Below are positions 44,649-54,214 of a stretch of DNA of 64,000 bases, piece after piece (the stretch's first letter is position 1; every line of letters starts with the position of its first letter). The DNA is taken from assembly GCA_024734495.1 (NCBI GenBank), contig JALMQS010000187.1, forward strand, positions 7,985,055-8,049,054, written 5' to 3'. A program made the translations under genes and the position numbers. The notes below the pieces were generated by a model, which ran no database searches, was not told the origin of the DNA, and saw only the letters and a list, made by a program, of their open reading frames with translations. This DNA comes from Forficula auricularia (taxonomy: Eukaryota; Arthropoda; Insecta; Dermaptera; Forficulidae).

Positions 44649-45075
44649 TGGAGACTATTTTTAGATTCATCTAACAATATTTTAAAAGTAGTATTGTTGC
44701 TTAATGGAAATATATACCCATCAGTACCCCTTGCCTAAAAAATTAATTCCTGGACCGGAGAGAATCACCCTCTACTTGAGAAAGGCAGGGTTTTGTTAGC
44801 ACCGTTGCATAGAAAGTTAGGGCAGATGAAAATTTTTGCTAAGGCTTTGGTTCAACACAATGAGTGTTTTGGGTACTTGAGAAAAACATTTCCTAAACTC
44901 AGTGGTAGTAAGTTAAAAGAAGGCATATTTATTGGGCCGCAAATCCATGAGAAAGTCAGACAAGTATGGTGAATTTTTTTGGAAATGTGATAGCTGACAC
45001 CTACAAGGAACTTGTTAAGAGCTTGTTGAAGAGTTATCAGTGCATGGGGTGCAATATGTCCTTGAACATTCACTT
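44649..45075 (+). pseudogene. fragment of a multicopy arthropod protein family
   Basis: Four blocks read in order on the plus strand, with frameshifts and stops between them: WRLFLDSSNNILKVVLLLNG (44649), LLAPLHRKLGQMK (about 44795), ECFGYLRKTFPKLSGSKLKE with GIFIGPQIHEK (44862-44957), and YKELVKSLLKSYQCMGCNMS with LNIHF (45001-45075). This resembles an uncharacterised protein found in many copies in arthropod genomes (from memory: ...WRLFIDSS..., ...PPLHIKLG..., ...EGIFVGPQI..., ...SLKIHF...). Its function is unknown, and its copy number suggests a transposon-borne gene. A stretch between the first two blocks is deleted. The fragment stops abruptly at a hairpin repeat. Confidence 0.6.
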
Positions 45076-45216
45076 CTCTACTGAAAACGTGGAAGAATCA
45101 ACTTAAAATCAAAAAGACTAAATTCTTTTTGGTAAACAACTCAAGCTTGAGTTGTTTGTCATAAAAGAATTTAGTCTTTTTGATTTTAAGTCGATTCTTC
45201 CACGTTTTCAGTAGAG
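45076..45216. repeat. perfect-style hairpin from an inverted ~120-bp repeat unit
   Basis: CTCTACTGAAAACGTGGAAG (45076) runs to an apex ACAACTCAAGCTTGAGTTGT (45135-45154) and returns as its inverse to 45216. It is made of the same unit as the adjacent array, folded on itself. Confidence 0.85.
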
Positions 45217-45660
45217 GTTGCCATTAATAGTCAAATCATCAAAAATGGAATGCAATAAGGTTATTCCTCTAGTATTAGATAAGAATCGATGGTTATTTTT
45301 GATTTTAAGTTTATTCCTCCATGTCTTCAGCAATGGTTACCAATAATAATCGAAGGGTCAAAAATCTAATGTAGAATTGTTATTTCTCAAGTAATAGATG
45401 AGAATCCATCGCTATTTTTGATTTTAAGTTGATTCCTCCATGTCTTCAGCAATGGTTACCAATAATAACTGAAATGTCAAAAATCGAATGTAGAATGATT
45501 ACTCCTCGACTGTTAAATGAGAATCGATCATTATTTTTGAATTAAACTCAACATGAACTGCAAATTGCAAGTGATATCTGATTAATAATAAAGGAATAAA
45601 CATTTTAATATTTCGAATGAATTTGGATAAAGTTTAGCAACGATCCGTTGCAGTTTATTT
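45217..45660 (-). repeat. ~120-bp tandem array, inverted relative to the 15.6-kb copy
   Basis: About 2.7 units with a 119-bp spacing (AATGGTTACC at 45332 and 45451) in reverse orientation compared with 15601-15870. Yet the flank that follows (TTCGAATGAATTTGGATAAA then GCAACGATCCGTTGCAGTTT, 45609-45656) has the same orientation as at 15.9 kb. The array has therefore flipped relative to its flank. Confidence 0.7.
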
Positions 45661-46619
45661 AAAATTATAATTCATTTTTTCACTTTTTAGTCTTAATTAT
45701 TTTTATATTGAAAAGTTTTCGGAATTTAACAGAATTAAATGTTTTTATTTTTATATACATAATTTGAGTAGGTAAACAAATATTTTTATAGAAAAATGCT
45801 TGTGGAATTTAACAAAAAATCGAGCCTAAACGAGTCAGTTACATACATACAAACAAACCAACAAACAAACATACAGGTGAAACTAATAAAAGCGTGTTTA
45901 AAACAACCTCAACATTCAAGAAAAGAGGTACAAGGGGTTTATTGATTTTGACCAAGAGCTACCATGTCGTCGGTAACTAATTAGTTTAAGTTTCAAATTT
46001 TGTAGCTCTGTGACTTATGCTGAGATAGAGCATATACCGACCATTTTACTAATTTTTCCTTTTTCAAATTCATCCCCTCACAGTGCTAAATAAATTATTG
46101 AAGGTCTAAATGAAACTAAAAAAACATGTGAATTTAAATTTTACAAGCAAAAATCAGATTAAAAACGAAAATAACACTTCAGTAGCATCTTTGAGATTCG
46201 CGGCTTGTACAAACTCGTTTTTCAAATTGACAATGTACTTGAATATGTACAAATTCAAGAAAGTGTACATGACACTCTTTTCGACTTTATTTTTTGACAA
46301 CAGACGTTTCCCGAAGAATATTTGAATAATTTAAGTTAAAATAGAGATCTTCAAGCAAACGGAAAGATAAATTTTACAGGTACAAGATGGGCGAGGGTGA
46401 GACATGGGAGTATGTGAAGCATGTTAAATAAAATTTTTATGACGAATAAAGGGGCCATCCTTCCATCTGTCAATATCTGTTTAGAGTATTTTAGTATTTT
46501 CCGAGTGAATTTTGAAAATAAATTTTACAGTCTCAGAGTCTCGTATGTTAGGGGAAAAAACATTAAAATGTTATAACAAAATACGTTTTAAGGAGAAGGC
46601 GATGGATTTTTGAAATGTA
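45661..46619. other. no gene recognised
   Basis: AT-rich sequence with an ACAAACAAACCAACAAACAA simple repeat at about 45848-45875. A 71-codon frame at 46110-46325 is unremarkable. Confidence 0.4.
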
Positions 46620-48583
46620 GAGCAATCCTTCGTTTAACAGGGTTTCGATTAAAACGATATTCAAGTTTACACAGTTAATTAATTAATTGAAACCCTATTT
46701 TTGTTTAACACATATGAAATTCACGATTTCATAAAATATCTACGTCAATCTTGTAGCCACTGGACCTCGGTTTTATCACATCATTCAAGGCAAATTGTCT
46801 CAAGTTAATTTTTGAGAAAAAATACCGGTTAACTTACAACTAGTAATATGCCTATTCCAGGGATTCCCAAACTTTTCCGCGCCATTTTTTCAATTAAAAT
46901 TTTTCCATGACGCCCTATTATATATTATTTATTTGGCCAGGCAGGAGGGGGGCCTCCTCTCACAACAGATAAGAATCAAGTATATACAATTGGTGGTAAT
47001 ATTTACATTTTCTCTCTCTCCCTCTCTATTTACAGTAGTCGCATTGTTAAAATTTTATACAAATCTATGTCAAATAAATAAAAAAAAAAAATGAAAAAGA
47101 TGAACAGAAACAAAACAAAAAATAATAATAATAATAAATAAAATATGAACAAAAAGATGATTAAGTAAAAGTATAAGTCTATCCTAAGTAAAAGTATGTT
47201 TAATCGTAAAAGTAAGAGATAAAAATAAATAATAAATAAATTTTTGGCTTCTCACTTTGTTTTCTGTCTAGTTAGCCAATAAATAAATAAGATTTGAATT
47301 TTTAGTTAAATCATAAATAATTAATTATAATTATTTATGTGTGATTTAACTAAAAATTCATATCTTAATAAAATTAATCACAAAAATAAAAACTTTAAAA
47401 GCTTCATTACTGGAAATAAATAATTTGAAATAAAAATAAATATGTGTAGGAGTTTTAAATTTTTTTAAGTGGTAATTAATATTTTGCTTTTGGTTTTTGG
47501 TTGAGAAATGTCTGAAACTGAGAAAAGTTCATTCGCTCATGTATATTAATTCGGATTTCTAAAACCACGATAGCGGAAAAATGAAAGGTCGTAGAAAGTT
47601 CATTCAGGTCCCATAATAATATAAAATTAAATCATTTTAATTTGGAAATTTTATTATCAAATTAAAACACTCTTATCAGGTTTTAGCTTGAAAGCCTATC
47701 GAGGAAATTTTATTAGAAAAAATAAATTATTAATTTTATTAAAAACAAATTGATTTTCTAAAATGAACATCCCATATTAAATATCTGTTAATTCTTATTT
47801 ATTTGATTAAAAAATCTACCTAATAAAAATAAATTCATTATCTATAATTATTTAATGAAAAAAATGTATTCGATACATTTTTTCTTTCCTCAAAAGCAAA
47901 TGAAAAGAATCTATAGAAATTTCCAAAAAAATTGCATATTTTTCATTTTAAAAACAATTCAAGATAAAAATTAGAAAAATAATAAATTCTCTGAAATGCA
48001 ATTGGGATAGAATGTCTCACCCTGGTATAGAAAGAAAAGGGTGCGAAATATAAGATTGGGCACTTTTATAATAATCCCGGATACATGTCGAAACAAGACC
48101 ATATCCATTGGAGACATTGAAACAAGCTCAGACACGAAATAAAGAATTTTCGATTAATCACAACTAAGAGTTTTATCAATAGCGTCTACTTCTTAACACA
48201 AGCTAATTATTTTGATACTAATAATAAAATTGCATGAAAGTCTATAGAGATTATATAGAGTTGAAATATGTATAAAAAATTGCAAAATAAAACCTCCCTG
48301 AATACCAGATTGTTTTTTATATCAGAGTATTATTTTTATTAAATTTTTATTGAACGTTTTATTTATATCTTGTAAAATGTCGATGTTTACCTCAAAATTT
48401 CGGGGCAGGTGAACCCCCCCCTCCCCCACTGACTATGGCCATGGAATTAACCATGTATATTTTATGAAGACATTTATTTAGATGGATGATATTGTACAAT
48501 GATTTTTCTTTTCGATTAACACGATTTTGCTTTACATGGCAATTTATTGGAATTAATTAATTGTGTTAAGTGAGGGATTGCTG
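46620..48583. mobile_element. possible pogo/mariner-like element, ends only
   Basis: The left side AGCAATCCTTCGTTTAACAG (46621) and right side GTTAAGTGAGGGATTGCTG (48565-48583), which is followed by TA, are roughly inverted. Their style is that of CAGYAATCCCTC-type mariner/pogo termini. The interior has no transposase and holds other repeats (hAT end at 46858, repeat at 47985). The pairing of these two ends is tentative. Confidence 0.35.
46858..47080 (+). mobile_element. hAT-type element end, copy 2
   Basis: CAGGGATTCCCAAACTTTTC (46858), then GGGGGGCCTCCTCTCACAAC, GTATATACAATTGGTGGTAA and a TCTCTCTCTCCCTCTCT tract. It is the inverse of 33285-33485. Confidence 0.65.
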
Positions 48584-49877
48584 TATTTTCATAAGTAAAA
48601 TATCCCTATATTCAATTAAATGGAAAAAAATGTATAAACAGTACTTATTTTGTTTTCTTACTAAACAAAATTAATGGAAATATGAAAATTATTCTTTTTA
48701 CAAGATTATTTACAATAAAATATTTACATATTATGTAGTATAGTAGAAAATCTATAACTTCTCTTTCCTTTTGCCCCATCTTAATAAATAAATAAATAAA
48801 ACTGTTGACAAGCTCTGGTACTTTGAGTCAAATTGAATTAAAGATTAGAAAATAATTAATTAGTTAATTTATCATTATCAGTCATTAGCACCAAAGAATA
48901 CACATAGGATACCTGGTATTATCATTTACTAGCTGAAGTTCGCCTCCAATGGGCCTCTTGTTAGCCAAGGAAAATTATCGCCTGAACCATCTAGACCCGA
49001 CTAAACTCCCCCAAAACCCCGTATTAGGCTCTACACATTTCAATTTTCATTCAGGTTCTTATGATATGATATCAGAAAATTTTAAATTATATTTTTTACT
49101 GCTTTCTGGACCTCTAGAAGATCTTGGACCCCAGAACTTCACAGTTTTATATACGGATTTTAATCAAAATAGATTAACAAAACTATTATTTTTTTTCTGT
49201 AAAATTTAATCTTACCCTATGTGAAGGGACAAATCAAACTAGATCAAATATATGTAATCGGAAAAATAAAATGAAAATTAGATTACTACTTAGGTTTCAC
49301 AAATATAAGAAATACTGTTTATGAGCAATAATTTCGGGCAACGAGAGTCTTGCACATAAACATTATTTCTTTTCTAAAGAAAAACATAAGAGTATCATCT
49401 ATTAGATCCGATGGAATGAATTATTTTTAATTATATGTCAGAAGAGTTGTGTTCCACCCCCTTGGAAATCAAACCCGAGTACCAGTAACAGCAATCCGGG
49501 CCATTTGACTACCATGAGAGGTGCAAACCCCTCTGACATATGTAAAAGCGTTAAATACTTTACTCAAAGATTTAAATCTTAATTTGAAAAATTTCGTGAT
49601 CTAGTGATTCAAAATTTTAACACATAGCCATGCCATATAGTTTAAATAAAGATGGTTGAGTATTTCGAATTTTGAAGAGATTCAAAATTCGAATGGCAAT
49701 GGAATAACATTTCCAAATTGAATATGAGAGATTTAAAGTTGCCGATAGAAATAGATTTAAATTTTCTAACAAAATTCCCGAGGGGGTGAAAAACAACCCT
49801 TCTAACATATAATTAAAAATAATCCATTCCATCAGATCTTTAATAATTGATGCATTCTTTTATGATTTTCTTTTATA
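47081..49877. other. dispersed repeats, no gene
   Basis: 47300-47360 is a small hairpin (TTTTTAGTTAAATCA and inverse). 47985-48245 repeats 31566-31810. 48390-48450 (GGGGCAGGTGAACCCCCC, CTATGGCCATGGAA) is inverted relative to about 62535-62600. An 86-codon plus frame at 48949-49209 has no recognised family. 49440-49550 and 49780-49850 share CCTTCTRACATAT-type fragments with 36155 and 62905. Confidence 0.45.
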
Positions 49878-49887
49878 GTTTTTAATC

Positions 49888-49936
49888 TGTAAACTCCTGA
49901 TGATGGACTAATAATCCGAAATATATCGAGTTTGTA
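49888..49936 (+). ncRNA. type I hammerhead ribozyme, array unit 1
   Basis: Stem I is TGTAAACTC with GAGTTTGTA (6 Watson-Crick pairs plus wobbles). Core CTGATGA is at 49897-49903, then one extra T, stem II GGA-CTAATAA-TCC, GAAA at 49918-49921, then TATATC with predicted cleavage after 49927. The stem III sequence ATATAT is self-complementary, so two ribozymes can pair to form a stable dimer. All invariant bases are present. Confidence 0.8.
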
Positions 49937-50011
49937 TAAACCTCTTTGAGTTTTATTTCATTCACTGTGAAACTACACTCCCTTTACTTTATTAATTGAC
50001 AGTTTTTAATC

Positions 50012-50060
50012 TGTAAACTCCTGATGATGGACTAATAATCCGAAATATATTAAGTTTGTA
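50012..50060 (+). ncRNA. hammerhead ribozyme, array unit 2
   Basis: Core CTGATGA at 50021, same stem II and GAAA. The cleavage-site region is TATATT followed by AAGTTTG, so the pair next to the cleavage site (C with G) is lost while the rest of stem I remains. Confidence 0.7.
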
Positions 50061-50135
50061 TAAACCTCTTTGAGTTTTATTTCATTCACTGTGAAACTAC
50101 ACTTCCTTTACTTTATTAATTGACAGTTTTTAATC

Positions 50136-50184
50136 TGTAAACTCCTGACGATGGACTAATAATCCGAAATATATTGAGTTTGTA
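50136..50184 (+). ncRNA. hammerhead ribozyme, array unit 3
   Basis: The core at 50145 is CTGACGA; the change is at the freely variable N7. Stem II, GAAA, TATATT and GAGTTTG are intact. The predicted cleavage-site nucleotide is U, which is allowed. Confidence 0.8.
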
Positions 50185-50259
50185 TAAACCTCTTTGAGTT
50201 TTATTTCATTCACTATGAAACTACACTCCCTTTACTTTATTAATTGGCAGTTTTTAATC

Positions 50260-50308
50260 TGTAAACTCCTGATGATGGACTAATAATCCGAAATATATTG
50301 AGTTTGTA
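50260..50308 (+). ncRNA. hammerhead ribozyme, array unit 4
   Basis: Core CTGATGA at 50269. Stem I AAACTC/GAGTTT, stem II GGA/TCC, GAAA and TATATT are all intact. Confidence 0.8.
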
Positions 50309-50383
50309 TAAACCTCTTTGAGTTTTATTTCATTCACTGATAAACTACACTCCCTTTACTTTATTAATTGACCGTTTTTACCT

Positions 50384-50432
50384 ATAAAATCCTGGTGATG
50401 GACTAATAATCCGAAATATATTGAGTTTGTAT
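50384..50432 (+). ncRNA. degenerate hammerhead, array unit 5
   Basis: The core at 50393 is CTGGTGA, with A6 changed to G, an invariant position. Stem I reads AAAATC against GAGTTTG. It is probably inactive, as expected for a terminal unit. Confidence 0.7.
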
Positions 50433-50540
50433 AAATCTCTTTGAGTTTTATTTCATTCACTGCGAAACTACACTCCCTTTACTTTATTAATTAATATCAT
50501 GTTTCACCTAAAACCTACACCACTTTCCCTAAGTAAAAAA

Positions 50541-51008
50541 AGATTTCTTTTATTTGTGAAACCTAACTAGTAGTCTAATTTTAATTTTATTATATATAAT
50601 ATGTTTCTCCTTGAGCCAACCCCATGTTCCCTGAATAGAATTACCTAATCCGAGAAGCTGAATACTCTCTTTTGGTTTCGGTTTAATCGAGATAGACATT
50701 ATCTCTATATTATTGTATATATTTCACAGTTAAATTTCCTGGAAGAATTGGATTGATCTGTAATCAGAGATTTGGTCCCAGTAATGGAGTTGATTTCCGG
50801 TAGGTGACAATATTTCATAACATCTATGTTTAATGGACTGATGAGTTAACTGCACTCTCAATTTTCAGCAACTGAAACTAGCGAAAGCAATCAAAACATT
50901 GTTTTCAAATCATATAACTTCATCCAGGAGTCCCGCAGTCAAGCCAAGCCCGGGAGTCAAGTAAATGAAAAACCCTTTACTTTATTAATTAATATCATGT
51001 TTCACCTA
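50541..51008. other. no gene recognised
   Basis: AT-rich sequence. Near 50974 the array flank CCCTTTACTTTATTAATTAA with TATCATGTTTCACCTAAAA recurs without an array, so this is a solo end of the same element. Confidence 0.5.
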
Positions 51009-51165
51009 AAATCTTTAAAGAATTGAGGTGTCGGTTCTAGGTGAAACATTTTAATAGATAATAAGTAAAAATATATTTTTTCTTATTTGTGAAACCCACC
51101 TAGAAAAATATATTTTTACTTTCACCTAAAACCTACACCACTTTCTCTAAGTAAAAAAAAATGAA
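51009..51165. repeat. hairpin built from the array-flank module
   Basis: GGTGTCGGTTCTAGGTGAAA (51027) and AGTAAAAATATATTTTTT (51063) are mirrored by AAAAATATATTTTTACTTTC and ACCTAAAACCTACACCACTT (51104-51143). It is the array-flank module folded back on itself. Confidence 0.65.
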
Positions 51166-51506
51166 TAAGGGTTCATTTCGTTTTCCAAAAAGATGGATTT
51201 GCTTTTCAGAAAAACTTTACTGATAAAATTTGGAAAATTGACCAAGGGGGGTTTATTTATTTGTATGGAGTTTCTCATGCTATACAGTGGATTAAAAAAA
51301 ATACTTTACAAATAAGAGGAGCTCATAGTGTTTCTCAGAAAATGAAGATGACGGATTTTAAAGCATATTTGAATAATTTAGAACGCCTTGAAGTGAAGCC
51401 ATAAAGTTTAATAAATCAAGAAACTAAGCTAGCACAAATTGAAAATATAAAATTTGAAGAAAATTTTTTAAAAGGGCTAACTGAAATAGATAAAAATAAT
51501 TTTTAG
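51150..51506 (+). pseudogene. unrecognised ORF remnant
   Basis: One frame reads FVFQKDGFAFQKNF, then DKIWKIDQGGFIYLYGVSHA, IQWIKKNTLQIRGAHSVSQK and TDFKAYLNNLERLEVKP, a stop (51404-51406), and in the same frame SLINQETKLAQIENIKFEEN to TEIDKNNF-stop. The composition and even residue use suggest real protein rather than chance. There is no ATG at the front and one internal stop. The family was not recognised. It ends just before a foldback repeat, so that insertion may have cut the gene; a short frame after the repeats (52624-52800) could be its continuation. Confidence 0.35.
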
Positions 51507-51516
51507 AAAAAAATTA

Positions 51517-51907
51517 AAAACCGACTTCAAAAAAATTAAATGCAACAAATTAAATAATAAGAACTCAAAAATAAAATAAAATGCACCAAAAGGTATAAAA
51601 TAATTATCTTATTTAGTTACAACTAAATGACGAAATATTAGCATGAAATTACTTTTTGAAGTCGGTGCTAAACATATACATTTTATAAATCGCTCTTGAC
51701 GGATCTTACTTAATACGTTTGGCGGGTATGCTTGCTTATAGGTATAGTTTGTTTGGCACCGACTTCAAAAAGTAATTTCATGTTAATATTTCGTCGTTTA
51801 GTTGTAACTAAATGAAATAATTATTTTATACCTTTTGGTGGATTTTATTTGATTTTTGAGTTATTATTATTTTATTTGTTGCATTTAAGTTTTTTGAAGT
51901 CGGTTTT
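51517..51907. mobile_element. foldback element with nested ACCGACTTCAAAAA ends
   Basis: The outer ends AACCGACTTCAAAAAAATTA (51519) and TTTTTTGAAGTCGGTT (to 51905) bound 152-bp arms. Each arm ends internally in a second copy of the motif (TTTTTGAAGTCGGTGC at 51653-51668 and GCACCGACTTCAAAAAG at 51756-51772). The arms pair almost throughout. The ~87-bp centre is unique (CGCTCTTGACGGATC). ACCGACTTCAAAA termini are familiar from dispersed arthropod repeats. Confidence 0.75.
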
Positions 51908-52283
51908 ATTTTATTTTTATAAAAATTATTTATATTTTTCTCTTTTTAGTGATGTTATTAATAGTGACTTAATATAATACCTTGCATGCATCTCGTAGGA
52001 GAAAGGGTCGGGCGAATGAATCAGAAAATGATAATAAAATTCAAATCATAAATATAGCAATTCTCTAGAAACGTTTGAGGGTTTTAAATGAATGTTTAAA
52101 GATTTTTTTATAAAAGATTTTATTTATTATAATTTCGATTATTTGGTCATAAGAATTGGAGATTTACGTTATTTCGTCGTTGATCATATCATCAGAACTT
52201 GACCCTAAGTTACCCCCTTTCCAATAAAAAAAGAATCATCGAAATCGGTTGATAAACAAAGAAGTTAGGCCTGAACAAACCTA

Positions 52284-52623
52284 ACAAAAAAAGTCTAATA
52301 CCAATGAAAAAAACGGAACCATTCGGAAGCTAGACTGAACCCAATGCAAAAAAAATTTCAAAATCGGTTCACAATTGGCGGAGATATCATCAGGTAACAT
52401 AGACAAAAAAAAAATCAGTCGAATAGAGAACCTCCTCCTTTTTTGAAGTCGGTTAAAAAAGGTCCAATACCAATGAAATTTATATTTTTACCAATCGGAA
52501 ACTAGAATGAACCCAATGCAAAAGAAATCATCAAAATCTGTTCACAATTGGCGAAGAAATCAGGTAACATAGACACAAAAAATTCAATCGAATTGATAAC
52601 CTCCTCCTTTTTTGAAGTCGGTT
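52284..52623 (+). repeat. two-copy tandem repeat, ~169 bp
   Basis: Two units each end CCTCCTCCTTTTTTGAAGTC followed by GGTT (52454 and 52623). They share AATACCAATGAAA, TGAACCCAATGCAAAA, GTTCACAATTGGCG and CAGGTAACATAGACA. The unit end is the same GAAGTCGGTT terminus as the foldback at 51.5 kb. Confidence 0.7.
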
Positions 52624-52800
52624 AAAAATGTCCGTTTATTAAAATTGAACGAGGAAGAAGCCATTTCCATTTATCCGGATATTATTCGCGATGCAGCTAG
52701 AACTGTGCATTGTCTTAATGCTCCCAAAACAAGTCAGAGTGTAAATATTATTTTCAACTTTGAAAATAATTATATAAAATTGATTCAAGGGCATCTATGA
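52624..52800 (+). pseudogene. unrecognised short ORF
   Basis: This frame follows directly after the GAAGTCGGTT repeats: VRLLKLNEEEAISIYPDIIR, DAARTVHCLNAPKTSQSVNI and ending LIQGHL-stop. Composition is protein-like and the family is unknown. It could be the C-terminal end of the ORF interrupted at 51.5 kb (inference from position only). Confidence 0.3.
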
Positions 52801-53461
52801 AGGAGGATTTAATTGAACCTATTTTTGTTTCTTAGAAGCATTTTAATAAATCTAAAATTTTAAATTTAATTTATTTTTGTAAATGAAAGAAATTTTATTA
52901 TATATTGATTAATATTTTAAAATATTTTTGTATTTTGTTATTATTTATTTATTTTAAGTTAATCCAACCCCCCCCCCACCCGCCCCATAAAATGACTTAG
53001 TATTTAATTTTGCGGAGTCGGCCTACTAAAAATATTAGGGGTCGGAGTCGAGTCTTTTTTACCGACCCCTGGTTTGAACCCAGTTTCTTCTTCATAAGAG
53101 GAAAAAACTACACCCTCGGCCATCCGACCATAGACTCGGTTAATGTTTTTGAAAAAAGAAATTCTAAGTTGATAAAAAGAATGGAAAATTGATCCATGTT
53201 TTCTTGAATTCCTTCATCCTAGTCAATATTGTCAATATTAATCAATCGATTTTTCTTTTATATTAATACAGGAAAATTGTTCATTATATTAATGAAAGCG
53301 AAAGATGGTCTCGATTATAAAGTTTCATTTTTTTTAAACAAAGCCATAGTAAAATTTTAATTAATGAAGATTATTTCATAAAACAAAACTGGTAGACTCA
53401 ATCTAATTATAATCAGTTACACTCAACCTGAATTTTCTTTAAAAAAAATTGTTTTATTTAT
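52801..53461. other. no gene recognised
   Basis: AT-rich sequence with a CCCCCCCCCACCCGCCCC tract at about 52970-52986 and a 60-codon frame (53010-53192) of no recognised family. Confidence 0.4.
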
Positions 53462-53491
53462 TTAGTACCTGGAGGACCGAGCTTGTTCGGA
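53462..53491 (-). mobile_element. Helitron-like 3' end, copy 1
   Basis: On the minus strand a short hairpin (CCGAACAAGCTCGG) is followed by TCCTCCAGGTA and CTAA. Hairpin, about 10 nt, then CTRR is the Helitron 3' signature. The stem is imperfect here. Confidence 0.35.
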
Positions 53492-53639
53492 AATTTGTTT
53501 ATTTTTCATTATTGTTAATTTAATCAACCACTTGTTTGATTTTGATTCAACCACAAGATTCATTTTTATTCATCCACCTGTTAATAATTAGTTTAATTAA
53601 AAAACCTATCAAAATATTTTTTTTCCAAAAGTGAGACTT

Positions 53640-53785
53640 GGTTTTAAGTCGATTCCTCCATGTCTTCATCACTGGTTACCAACAATAATTGAAACGTTAA
53701 AAATGCAATGTAGAATGATGGCTATTCCTCAAGTTATGATAGTTGATGGCTATTTTTGATTTAAAGTCGATTCCGTAACGCACTT
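53640..53785 (-). repeat. single unit of the ~120-bp repeat family
   Basis: TTTTAAGTCGATTCCTCCAT, GTCTTCATCACTGGTTACCA and GATTTAAAGTCGATTCCG: a little over one unit, in the same orientation as 45.2 kb. Confidence 0.65.
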
Positions 53786-54214
53786 GTTATCGTTACTTAA
53801 AAAAATTTCTTCTCAATTTTAGCATTTAATTGAAAGGTGTCTATTCATTCTTACTTAAGCATCAATGTTAAATAAGCTATATTAAACTATCAGAATTTTT
53901 TTTTAATGATATTGATGTGAGAAGGAGATACACCAGAAGTTGGATCCCTAAAGAGCCAGTATGGGCTGGCCCCTCCATCGTGAAAATAACAGGCAGAAGG
54001 CACAGAAGCCGGAATCACGATGACAATCTCAGAAACTTAGATACAATTCAATATCCAATTTACTAAGGTTTTAGGGGCTTCGAGCAGTGGTAAATTCTCC
54101 TGCTTGATAAATTCGGTTAAATTTATCTCCCACTAATAGTAATAATTATATAGTATAATTATATAATAGTAATAATTATACTTTAAGATGTAATTTTAAT
54201 AAAAACTTTATATA

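Larger units (their letters stand above)
49878..50497 (+). repeat. five exact 124-bp tandem repeats, each with a hammerhead ribozyme
   Basis: Units start at 49878, 50002, 50126, 50250 and 50374. Each reads TTTTTAATCTGTAAACTC, the ribozyme, TATAAACCTCTTTGAGTTTT, ATTTCATTCACTG and CTACACTCCCTTTACTTTAT. Units 1-4 differ at only a few positions; unit 5 is more diverged. The array runs into TTAATATCATGTTTCACCTA and ACCTACACCACTTTCCCTAA (50490-50533), the inverse of a module also found beside the 15.6-kb array. Tandem hammerhead monomers are the hallmark of retrozymes and ribozyme satellites (newt, schistosome and cave-cricket satellites are described): transcripts can self-cleave to unit-length RNAs and circularise. 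Confidence 0.85.

Noticed and set aside
45217..45545. Hammerhead inside the ~120-bp arrays (GTTACCAATAATAAC stem-loop followed by GAAATGTC)
   Set aside because: The stem-loop and GAAA-like box are suggestive, but no CUGANGA precedes the stem in any of the units at 15.6, 45.3 or 53.7 kb.
50840..50885. CTGATGAGTTAACTG...CAACTGAAAC as another hammerhead
   Set aside because: The core word is present and a split stem II can be drawn, but there is an extra base before GAAA, and no strand pairing with the upstream TTTAATGGA is found downstream to close stem I. Chance CTGATGA words are expected several times in a window this size.
52150..52205. Minus-strand CTGATGATATGATCAACGAC then GAAA as a hammerhead
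   Set aside because: The spacing between CTGATGA and GAAA is right, but the intervening bases do not form a stem II and stem I does not pair.
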